A DNA stretch of 64,000 nucleotides from Plazaster borealis (lineage: Eukaryota; Echinodermata; Asteroidea; Forcipulatida; Labidiasteridae): positions 11,007,501 to 11,071,500 of the forward strand of contig CM037459.1 of NCBI GenBank assembly GCA_021014325.1, read 5' to 3'. Below the pieces are notes generated by a model. That model searched no databases, was not told the DNA's origin, and saw only the letters and a program-made list of their open reading frames with translations. Shown here piece by piece: positions 1 to 12,400 of the stretch (position 1 is its first letter; each line of letters begins with the position of its first letter). The translations under genes were made by a program, and so were the position numbers.

Positions 1-398
1 TATAGGATAGGAGTAACGATCCTAACTGTCACCACTGGTTTGTATCAAGTCAATACCCCATTCCTGCAATCTAATCCTCTTGAAGTATCTAGCCAAGACT
101 TGTCCTCCCTGAAGTAGTGCAACCGGGATAGATATGAAGAGATACGGGAACAAACTCATGAGTACGTCCATAGATAACTTCTCACACTTAGGAAACACAC
201 TTGACACGTGCAAGTGCTCTACAGATGTATACATTTAATCAGCCCAGGCACAATCCAAACTCTAGGTTTCCCCCAAAGCTTTGCGGCGGGCCATCAATAC
301 AATATATATGCAGAGTGGATACACACCGCATCTCGACCTGGCCTGAATTGATTTTTAATGCAGCTCTACAGTTTCTTACACTTATTAGATTAACTCAC
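1..398. other. Start of next ALDH7A1 intron
   Basis: This stretch lies downstream of the last visible exon, in the gene's sense direction. A 70-codon minus-strand ORF (22-234) has a hydrophobic middle, but no family is recognised and no splice context supports it. No repeat was recognised. Confidence 0.5.
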
Positions 399-496
399 CC
401 CAACCAGCGGAAGAGGTTGCCGGGATTCTTGGTGAACAAGCTACTCGAAAGGCCTTGTTTTACTTCGTTGTTCCACGCAATTGCCTCCTGCAAGCT
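399..496 (-). CDS. ALDH7A1: ALDH7A1 exon (last visible; 98 nt)
   Basis: It encodes residues 376-407, with [20 protein letters not shown] and LFRWLG. The acceptor is CTATCTCAG. The donor TTGGG|GTGAGT leaves two bases of a Gly codon, so the gene continues left of the window. The missing exon(s) should encode SDCGIVN.N.PTSGAEIGGAFGG-type sequence. Confidence 0.94.
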
Positions 497-3400
497 CTGA
501 GATAGTAAAAAGAACGAATCAACACAAGGGTGAATGACAACAACTTTCTTCTCTTTTTTTAGGAGATGAATTCCCCCGGAGGAGAATTAAAGTTGATATC
601 TGAGAAGTGACTATGTACTATGTCCTAAAGATAGCCCTGTATATCGATGAAATCATTCAACAACCCCTCCGAGCACGAATTGATACATATACTCCCAACT
701 TGGTTACAAATATAAAGATTGATCAACACTTGATTAATCACACAAGTCTTGGGCACGTTATATTACATGTTAGTCATAACTAATGTTAACCCATTTGATC
801 ATTTCCCACGGCTCTTTACATCAAATCTGACCAAAGCTTGTTCATGAACACCTGCATACTAATGACTACATTTACATACATAGTACATAATGTACATGAA
901 CATGTGCACATACAAACAAGTTTAGAGAGAACCATGTGAGCAATCGGTGACTGCTCTATGTTCCGACAACCCTATGTTCCGACAATTCTATGTTCTGAAA
1001 AACCCCACGTGATTTACATGTAGGGTTAGGGTTAGAGTTAGGATTAGAGTTAGTATTATAGTTGGAGTTGGCGTTAGGATTAGAGTTGGGATTAGAGTTG
1101 GAGTTGGGATTAGAGTTGGGATTGGAGTTGGGATTGGAGTTGGGATTGGAGTTGGGATTGGAAGTTGGAATTGGAATTTGGGATTGGAATTTGGGATTGG
1201 AATTTGGGATTGGAAGTTGGGATTGGAAGTTGGGATTTGGAGTTGGGATTTGAGTTGGGATTAGAGTTGGGATTGGAAGTGGGAATTGGAAGTTGGGATT
1301 GGAAGTTGGGATTGGAAGTTGGGATTGGAAGTTGGGATTGGAAGTTGGGATTGGGAGTTGGGATTGGAAGTTGGGATTGGAGTTGGGATTGTAAGTTGGT
1401 ATTGTGAGTTGGGATTGTAAGTTGAAATTGGGAGTTGGGATTGGGAGTTAGGGTTGGAGTTAGGATTAGAGTTGGGATTAGAGTTGGAGTTGGGATTAGA
1501 GTTGAAGTTGGGATTAGAGTTGGGATTAGGGTTGGGATTAGAGTTGGGATTGGAGTTTGGATTGGAAGTGGGAATTGGAAGTTGGGATTGGAAGTTGGGA
1601 TTGGAAGTTGGGATTGGAAAGTTCGGATTGGGAGTTGGGATTGGAAGTTGGGATTGGAGTTGGGATTGTAAGTTGAGATTGGGAGTTGGGATTGGGAGTT
1701 GGGGTTGGAGTTGGAGTGACGTACAGCCAAAAATCTGTGTTTGGAGAAAAGTGTGATTAAAGTTGGACTATTTTTCAGACTATTTTTCAGTCTACTTAGT
1801 ATTATCATTATAATAATTATTATTTTTTGTTTTAAATAAAGCTGACCTTTTCAATTATCCGACAGATAAGCCACTTCGTGAAAACGCAAAAGTCGTACAT
1901 GAAATTGGAACCGTGCTATAGCACTATGTATATCATGGTTAAACAAGTAAATTGTGATAGGTCAATTTGTGCAACACCAAATGGCAAATCTGGGGATACG
2001 CCGTTCATAATAATTAGTGTAATTACAAAACTACTATGTATTAGGTACTGTAACTTGCTGACAATGTTAACAGTAATGAATCTTGTGGTCAACCCAGCCC
2101 CTTCCCTCCACCCCTCCTTTGTCTCCTCATTCATTGTTTACCCCCTTCTTCTTTCTGTGTGCTTTCTGCCTCTCTCGCTCTCTATTCATGTATTTCCACT
2201 TAACTGCTTCAGTTACACTTGTATACCTGTTTATGTGTGTTGTGCTGTCATTTAGCCTTCGAGAAAGACTCTGCTTGGGTCGAAACATAAGGCCATTAAC
2301 TATTTTTTGCATTTGTACCATTGGTTAGCAGTTTGCAACAGCTAATTCTATTTACTTAGTAATGAGTTTGTGTTAAGAACTTGTCTAGAAAACGAATGTG
2401 CAAAATGTTACGATTTTTTGACAGATAAGTCACTTCGTGGGACCAGCGATGAAACGTAGCATTTTATTTATCTTTATGATCTTTGAAGTGTCTTTAATTT
2501 TGGTAATTTCTTCTTTCAGGAGATTGACACCGTTTCCTTATGTGTTAATGTCCTACTTTATAGTAACGGAGCCCACAACTTGTCCAGACTGAAAGACAAC
2601 AGTGTAAGGACTTAATCATACTCTATTCATAGCAAAAAACCCATTAGTAGTCATCAGGGTCTGCAAATAAGCCTTATGAATACGAAACACCTCCAGTGCA
2701 CAACTTGGAAGCAAAAATAACTTTTCACATTCATCGGTAATTGGATTGTTGCTCACAAGACTTGGTGGGGATTTTTTGTTCCACGAAGTGTTTGGGACAA
2801 ATGTGTACATTTGTTAACAAACACTGACCGAGATTTGATTTCCCAAGCACAGCTATTACAGGTCAGTATAGGTATCCGCTCTCAGCGGTATTGCTCTTTT
2901 GAAATCATTATAAATCTGGCAAAGGAAGCAAGGGTGCTTCAAATGCAAACTTAAAGCTGTAGGGTAGCTCAAAAACCTGAATAAACTTGTTCACGTGGTA
3001 CACGTGGTTCACTATAATACATGGACCAAAAACAATGGGGATGGCACTATCACAATATAGATTTGAATTGTACACATGAGTTTAAAAAAAAAATTGGGGT
3101 TGAACTAAGAAAACTTGACTGGAGCGGGACTTGAACCTGCGACCTCCGGATTAACATGCCGGCGTTCTATCAACTGAGCTATCTATAGCCCTATGATGGC
3201 GTTCTCCCTATTTTGTCAGCATCTTTGTGGGGGGGGGGGGTGCCAGTCAGAAGCAATTCAACCTGTTTAGCCAGGGATCACACCCAAGTTTATGATACAA
3301 CCTGAGAAGTGGCAGCAGAGGGATCAACCTTGAGGGGATGGGAATTTTTATTTCAAATATCAAGTGATAAACCAGAAAGGAAACTGACTGGATAAATACT

Positions 3401-6400
3401 TCAGCCTTATTCATTGCCTCACTCATTTTAAGATTGATCTTGTAGCATCAAGTCCAGTTGTAGGATTGATGACATGCCAAGAGAACACTTACGGAGTACA
3501 TTATTAAGTTACATACGTCTGTCTAGACCACTGTTGTTATCAAAATCCTAAGATTTATCTGAGAAGAGTTTTCAGTAAATGCACCTTCAGTTTGCTAAGC
3601 GAATTATGATGTAAAACAAATAATATGGCGTACTCCGTAAGTGTTCTCCTGGCATGTCATCAATCCAACAACTGGACTTGATGCTGCAAGATCAATCTTA
3701 AAATGAGTGAGGCAATGAATAAGGCTGAGGTATTTACCTGACTGTTAAAAAACCGGACGAAACTTCAACGTATTGTTAAGCACGCCAGCAGAATAATAGG
3801 TGCAGACATGGAAAGCATTCAGAAGTTGGTAGATAGTAGCCTTATGAAACAATTAAATTGTTTTATATCTGACAGCACACATCCTCTACACTCATTGATT
3901 GTAACCAATAGATCAGGTAGATTCGACAACTGGGCCTGAAAACAAACATGTTTAACAATTCCTACATTCCCAGTGCCATCTATAGTTTTAACAGTAGTTT
4001 TATTAGATAACCTTTTAAACCTAATTGACTTGTCCTGTTTTTATGACTCTCTCTTTTCGTTGTTTATTTTCTATTTGTGATGTACTTTGGTGTAGGCTTT
4101 ATGTAAAAATAATGTTTTAATGCTGTACAATGGATAACAAATTTCATGTGTTTTTCACATGATGAACAAATAAATTAAATTGAATTGGAATTGAAGAGGA
4201 GATTTTAGGCAACCATGGGTATGATTAATCTTATCCCTAAACAATGTCGAACCACATCCTTCAACTCCTGCCTTTTACGGAAAAGGTTAATCAGAAGAAA
4301 GTCCTTTGTATTTGTTATATACCTCCCATTCCAAGAATGCAAGCTTATTAATAACCCTTACAATTGCAATTATTTGGTAAGTAATTACTTGTTGGAGTCT
4401 TCTGTACATATGGTATGTATATGCAGGACTTGAGGCATTAGACGTTGTCTACAGACATTTGTTTTTATTCTGAAGGATCCGCCAAGGAATTAAAATCTTA
4501 TTTTGGAGAAATTGCTGGCTCTGAAAAGAGCCTGTTTGCATTTGTATGTTTTATTTAGCTTGCTTTAGAGGTTATCAGTCTCCTGGAGGAAGATTATAAT
4601 GTACCTGCGAGAATAAATAAATTCTAGATTTTTTTCCCCCAACAAATAAAAAAACAAAGTTTTGATCTATTCATAGAAACTACAGAAGAGATACAAGAGA
4701 GTGTGGTGTCCCTGCGAGAATAAATAAATTCTAGGTTTTTTCCCCCAACAAATAAAAAAACAAAATTTTGATCTATTCATAGAAACTACAGAAACTACAG
4801 ACGAGATACAAGAGAGTATGGTGTCCCTGCGAGAACAAATAAATTCTAGGTTTTTTTCCCCCAACAATTATATATATATATTTTTTGATCTATTCATAGA
4901 AACTACAGAAACTACAGAAGAGATACAAGAGAGTATGGTGTCCCTGCGAGAATAAATAAACTCAAGGGCTTTTTTCCCCCAACAAACAAAAAACAAAACA
5001 ATTTTGGATCTATTCATAGAAAGTACAGAAACTACAGAAGAGATACAAGAGAGTATGGTGTACCTGCGAGAAAACTCTAGGGTTTTTTCCCCCAACAAAT
5101 ATATATATTTTGTTTATCTATTCATAGAAACTACAGAAGAGATAGGGCCTACATGTAGTACACACTTTATTCTCAAAGTTCAGCTTGTTCTTCAAAGGGT
5201 CTGTATACGATTGGTAATGACTCTGGAAAGCAATGGCAATAAAAACTTACTTGGTAATAAGTACAGCACCTTTGGATAGCATAATGCATTTTGAGAAACC
5301 TTTCACTTCAAAATACTGCGGGTATGGAAAAAGATACAACTTTTTATCCCCCAAAATTTAAATCTGAGAAGCGTTACTGCAGTAACGTTTCTCAGATAGT
5401 GTATGCCAATTGCAGTTTATTCTTCCTGCGTGGACATAACCGCTTCAGATTTTCAGCAATATCTCAAAAACGCTACCAGGTTAGTTTTATGGTATAGATC
5501 TACAACTGAAAGAAACGGTGGATTCCAATTACCAAACGTATACAATCCCTTTAATTCAAAGCAAAGGAAAGTTCTAAAACCGCGTTGCTCAGTTTGAGTC
5601 TTGAAGCCCTACCCCAAGCACCTTCCACTGGAAATCAGATGGTCTTCCGGACTAGCAGGCAAAACGCGCAGGTTACGTTCCAGAGAGAAGAGAGAGTACT
5701 AGTGCAGTGTACAGATCAACATTTCAATGGAATCTAATTAAATTATTGGCGTACGGACAGGGCACAATACTGTCCCGCACACTAATATTCCAAATTCCTC
5801 AGGACATTTCTGCTTCAAATACGCTGTGATACACATCAGGTGTATGTCAATTTTAAATCATAATGCTTTCTTCTTCTCCTTTTTTTTTTGGGGGGGGGGG
5901 GGGTGAGAATGTCCCTGTTTCGTGCCCAACGGTGTGGATCTTGATAGTCCAGTATATCGACTAATAAGAATGCGTTCCATACCACAAGTACAAGTGAAGG
6001 CCTATCCACAAGCATGACAGGTATCGTCTTGAGGTTATGATCTTAATCAAGGCAATGTGATGTTGAGGGACAACTGGGGATAGACATGAATGTACATGTA
6101 ATTCCGAGGCTCGTGCCTTGCTACTACCAAAGCATTGATTATTGGTTTAGGGGGCGGGAGGTGGACTCCGCTGAAGCTCAACTTGTATTGGAATACATTT
6201 GAGGTATGTTTTATGTACACTGTCTAAATTTCACATGTTCTGTATTTCTCACTGTTGTCCCTTTATAAAGGGTGTGTACAACATTGGTAAGAATGAAAAC
6301 ATAAATGCTCACAGATTTGCACATAACTTACATGGTATAAAGATGGTCATGGTAGGAAACTTCCCTTGAATTAGTTTTGCTTGAAATGCCATAGTTTTTA

Positions 6401-9400
6401 CGAAATGAGTAAAATAATAGTATTTATCCTGCAGGATAAATTCCTATGTTTGAAAAAAAGTTAAAACACATAAGGGGGTTTTTCACTGTTTTCTCATGAC
6501 TCCGAAGACCGATTTAGCTTAAACTTTCACAGGTCTGTTATTTCATGCATATGTTGGGTCACATCGAGTTTGGATACAGGTCTTCAGAAATTACCAATGT
6601 TGTACACACCAATAAAGGCCAATATCCTCACTTGGTGTATCATTCCCAAAATATGCATAAACTAACAAACCTTTGAAAATTTGGGCTCAATTGGTTATCA
6701 AAGTTGCAAGAAAATAATGACAGAAAAAACACCCTAATTGCATAGAATTGTGTGCTTTGAGATTGAGGTGCATGAGAAAGGCTGCAGGCCTTTCTCTAAA
6801 ACTACATTACTTCAGAGGGGGTTGTTTCTAACAATGTTTTATAATATCAACAGCTCTCCAGTGCTCTTTACCAAGTGAGTTTTTATGGTCATTCATCTTT
6901 GGAGTAATTACCAAAGGTATACCCTCCCTAAGAATATACTCTGTCAAAACAAAACTCCGCTTAACTGCCTGCTTTACAAACATTTTCCTTTTACTAAACA
7001 AAACATTCTTCTTCCCCTTTTTTTAAAAATGCATACAGGAAACTGGTCAATTTGAAGTGAAAAGGGAACATTTTATTTAGCAAAGACTAAAGTAGAGACA
7101 TCTGAAGTTTGACCTTCCAACAGAAAACTGATACACTTTAAACAATAAAAAAGTGTAAATTTTACAGGGAGCGCTAACTCCAAGTTTTTTTTACTGATGG
7201 ACACCACCGTGGGAATTGTTAAGATGAAGGCATTAATCCCACTGATCAATATCAACTTTAATGGATTTTATTTTATTTTATATAAAGTTCTTTAAAAAAC
7301 GAATTTCTTCAGATGTTTTTTACACCATACTTGGGAGAGATTTTTTTCTGAAATTCACAAGAGAGCATTACGATCAATGACCTTAGCAAAACTGAAAAAC
7401 ACCCTTGAAAAGAAGCTTTTCGCTGGCTGAATAATACCCAGGAAATGTACAATAACTGTAATCTGAGGACTGCCCATAGAAGCTGTTCCATGATTTCCCA
7501 CAAGAGTACAGCAGATGATAATCCCACCATAACAAATGAAAAGAATTTGTAAGACAATCCAATAAGCACATTCTATGGATACAAACCGGAGACTCATTCC
7601 CCATAGATGGCTATTCACTTAAAAGATGGATGAAAAGGCAGCTATCATAACATGTGCAAACCAACGGGACTAGGGGATGAAAAAGCCAAATTTTTGTAGT
7701 CATTAGTTTAACCATCAGTTGAATAAATGGTTACCATCACGAAAGATTACTACAGGGACTTCACACTGTCAGTATGGCATCCCCGGATGAAAGCCCAAAT
7801 AAAAGTTGATGTCACACACAAAACAAAAATGTGGGTTATCAAGACCCGACAGCAATCCAGCAAAAACAGAGTGAGATACTCACCCGATTTCTTTGGGGGA
7901 TGGGAAGGCATTGTTGATTATCCTTCCCTTTTTTTTTTTAAGTATGCGTATTTCTTCAAAACAAATATTGTCATTATTAGAGCAGGTCAATTCCATGATG
8001 CAATTGTACTATTTTTTGTGGACTATTAAATTCGGGGAGGACTAGAGAGGATTATTACCTTATCCAATCTAAAATTCACGTCCCCTGGGGTGGTTGACTC
8101 GTTTTTAAAGAAAACACTTCTAGTCACTTTCATTGGTTTGTTTGAATGCCAAAAAAGAACAAACAGAAATGTTTTGACAATGCGAAGGGTGAGAGAAAAA
8201 ACAACTTGAGTAAGCGGTGGTTGACTTCAGCCGCTAAACCGGAGATAAAACAAAATTTAAGATTTGGGAAAGAACTTCTAATTGGTGAAGAAGAACATTT
8301 AAATCACAGGTGGTTGCTTGGTATTTTTAAGCTCATTCGTCACCGTTTTTACGAAGAGCCACAAATCTTAAAGTGACAAATTATTGATTAATAAAGGAAG
8401 GGGCCTATATCTTAATACATGCATTTTGCGTTTTCGGTTTGACATAAGTGGTTCTTTGTGAAAACGGTGATGGTATGTAGTCTTACTTTCACTGTTTTTC
8501 AGAACTAATTTGTTTGTTGTAGTTATTTATTAAATATTAATTTTTAGCTTTTCCGCGCTACAGCGGAAAAGACCTATTTTCTATGTTGATTTTTTCTTTT
8601 CTTCTTTTTCTTCAAGTCTTTCTAACCCTAATTCCATAGACATGGTGCACGTTTTCTTTCTAGTCGGCACTTTGCTAATTTTAAGACTAGTATCCTATTG
8701 TAAACCACAAGAAACCATGTCTTGCTTTTTGCAATAATTGATAGAGTTTTTTGAGGTATCCATTTTTTGTTTGTGTGACATGACTTTTATTTCTGGTCTA
8801 AGCCAGATGTGCCTTGTAACGAAAATTATTTTAAATTGCTTTCAACGATGTTGTAGTCCGGCAAGGGTCTAATTTTAATTTTCTTTTCACCTATGACGTC
8901 ATGAATTATACGAACGCCCTCTAGCGGCAGAATAACAACAATTCCGAATGAGTTTTTAGGTGATGTCTGTGGCAAATTTTGCAGCAACCATTTCAAAACC
9001 GGTATACACAATTATCTTATAGGCCTAGAGTCAACACATCTGCAACGTTTAAATTGATGACGTCATCAGGTGTTACATGACATCATAAAGGTACACTTTT
9101 TGAAAAGTCGTGTATTTACCTCAGTACAAGTTTGAATGAGTTGGATCTTGAAATGCAGGAAGACAAGGCCGTGTCTATGTGAAATTTAGATAACGTTACA
9201 ATAACATCATCACTTCTTTTCTTTTTTTCTTCAAATTTTTAAAGGTTTGATCATTTAACTTGTTATACAAACACACTAATGCGAGATATAGTCGCTCTAC
9301 ATAATTAAAGTGGGTCCACAGTCCATCCTAACCTAGAGTATTTTTGCACAATAATGTGTGCCCACTGTGTATTAAGCATGCTCAATAGAAACAGGTAATT

Positions 9401-12400
9401 ATAAACTCTATAACTCATCATACATATTCACAACCAAAAGCCCAATTCTCACTGGTCAATTCACTATCACGGGCTACATCCTTTTTTACTGTTTACCGAG
9501 CGTGTGCGCAAGTATTCAAGCATGGTAAATGTGTATACATACACCTCCAAGATTGCTTTGTAAAGTGCATAAAGACTGTCGCATTGGTCCAGCCTCGCTA
9601 CCATGGGCAGCGCCCTGTATCGATACCTCTTGTCACTAACCCCTGGTAGGGATGTACTGAAAAACAACGCTGATTGGCTCCAAAAAGTGACTACTTCGCA
9701 TGCACACTTGTTAAAAACTTTCGAGTTCTTGCATGGCGCTCGTAGGACGCTTAGTACGCGTGTATCAAAATGCAAGTATTTTGCAGAATTCCATTTCAAA
9801 TGACTCATGTTTTTACACGGTCACCCTAAACTGCATACAGTTAGACATATGACAAGATCAAAGAAGAATGAGAGGGGACCAGTTGCTCTTTGATTTGATG
9901 CCTCTTTTGCGGGCAACCATACATGAGCGGGCGCATAGAGTTGATCTGCCACAGGCCTAATTAATATGTGCCAGATTCTGGCACATTTTCATGAACCAAT
10001 TCCAGGGGTTATGAGCGAGCAACGGCATGCTGGGAAAAAATGGCGCGGTGAGATCGATCACCCCTGGGAACGAGGTTGGCGTGGGTTTACTTTTACATGC
10101 GCTTTACGAACTGTTGCGCGGGTGTAGTGTGCACGCAAAATTTCCCAAGCAACGCAGGTACACATAAAAGATGCATGGCGGCACATGAAAATGTTAATCC
10201 GCATTTTCCCCGAGCTCAATAATGCCAAATCGTAGAATATTGTGCACGATAAAGACGCAACTGAATATAAACAGTATGAGGTATAGTAAAACAAATACAA
10301 CATGGTTTATTATGGCTGGACAGTCGATATTAGCTCCCCTTTGGTATTTAAAGTTGACAATTACCCTCAAACTATATTTTATTCGTATACTGCATGCTGA
10401 GGTCTATTACGTTGTGAGCATAAGGTAGAGTGTAAATACATGTTCACAGTAGTGGGTGAAACAATACAGCCCCTAACCAGAATGATATTTCCCACTCACC
10501 TTCAAAAAAAAATAATCGTTAAAATTACCCTCCATACCAGAGAAAATAATGCCATTATCCGACGGTGATAACCTTCCTCATAGTAATTTGAGCAATTGAT
10601 TTAGTCATGATAAAACATCGAAAGACAATTTACCAGAGGGCAGTGGGTAATGTATGGACAAATAATTCAATTCGGGAAACAATCAAAAAGTGCAGCGAAT
10701 GCGGCGTCTCGGTTTATAGTACTTTGAAATAAGGGCACAGAAATACTAAACAAAGAGAAGCTACCTTGGGCCATTTTCACCGCGCTTAAGACCCATAGAA
10801 TTAAGGTTAGGACGTTTACACATTTAAACAGAAAAAAAATGGTAAAATCCATTTCCAAATACCTTAAACACTGAAACGAAACCGACAGTGAAAAAATAAT
10901 AATAATAAATAAATCCGTTTTGGCTTGCCTGTATATAGTTATTTCTCTGCTTTGTTTTGTAACAACGATAATAATACTTTTGAGTAACCATTCGTGAACA
11001 CACTCCCACAAAAAAATATACGGCCTAGTGTAATAAAAATACAATTAATACATTGCTGCATTTCAAGTCCTTAACGCGAGAATGTGTCTTATCTTAAATC
11101 CACTATAATTTGTAATATATATTTTGCTTTTTACACCAAAAACACTAAGGCACCTCGCCTACAAAGGATGTGCCACCATACCGCGGGTTATTGACTATTG
11201 AGACCGGGTATAGCGTTCTATTGTTAATCCAGGAAAGTACATTGACGTCTGCTCCTCCTTTACGGGTTGGCGCAAAAAAACACACACACACACAGAATAG
11301 AGAGCCAGCACTGATAGTCCATGAGCCAGGTGCTGAAATTCAACATGATTGGTACCACCTAGAAATAGATTTCTATCAGTTTTCGAAAGATTTTCACCGT
11401 AAAATCTGAAACCTCTAAGCCTCTTCCGTTATTGTTAAGTCAACGGCTGTTTAAATAGTAACATTTTTTAAGCCCATGTGTTTGCATGGAGAGATAATCA
11501 TTTGAGTGTGCATACTCAAACAGCCGTTGTATTTATCACTTTGCTGCCTGTCATTAAAAACAGATCGGCAGCCATCTTGTTTTCGCTTTGGTGACAAAAT
11601 GTCGACAGTTTACAGTTGATTTTAGACCTTTATGAGTAAACAATCAATGTGTGTATATATTTATATAGAGTTGTAGAGGTAAGCTGATTGGTTGTTTGTT
11701 GATGAAAAGGAGGGGGAAAGTGCAAACTGAGTAAAAAACCCAGTAAGAACGTGCCGTGAATGTGATGCCCCGCTTTGCCCATTATGCTGACCGAGGACAA
11801 CACGGGTGCAGCGGTCGGTACGATCTAGATCAATTCTGTTCACATTTTGAAGTATAATTGTAGTACTAAACTACCTGGATTTCAGAAATGTAATACACAG
11901 AAAATTTGTAAATTTCATTTATTATGAATGACAGGAAAAATAACAGCAAAAGGCCGACCCAAGAGCAGTTTGGTCGGTCCGCCGTGGAGGACATGCAACG
12001 CATTGGACCTGAATATTATTTAATTTTATTTTGTCTTGTTATTTTTGGGGGCCTATTTCTTGATTTTAATTTTACGACGCTGTTTTTTAAAATTATATAA
12101 CATGTTTGCTTTTCCAATTGATAGTTATTGTTGCATAACCCTTGACACTCTGATCATTGAGGAAGGACATTTTAAATGGCCGAGAAAAAAGTGCTGCGCT
12201 GCTCATCTGCTCGTCACTTTCTTTTTATCGTTTTCCCAGGCTTTAGGATTCGATTCCCTCTAAAATAAAATCAACTGGTGTTTTTAACCTTCACTATTTT
12301 GCTTAATTACTTAGAAATCATCTACCGGCTACGGGTGGCCCCCCTGACCAGAAATTAGTGAGGGGTTCGTGCGGGGAACTTGTTTTTTTGTTTTCCTTCT

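Noticed and set aside
22..234. 70-codon minus-strand ORF with a hydrophobic middle
   Set aside because: Considered as the ALDH7A1 C-terminal exon, but it has none of the expected SGAEIGGAFGG-type sequence.
1062..1808. Long ORFs in 1062-1671 (plus) and 1110-1808 (minus) with GLEL- and [13 protein letters not shown] repeats
   Set aside because: They follow from a 12-bp tandem unit that lacks stops in several frames on both strands.
4667..5098. Minus-strand ORFs repeating [14 protein letters not shown]
   Set aside because: They are the translated 115-bp tandem array; no start or splice context.
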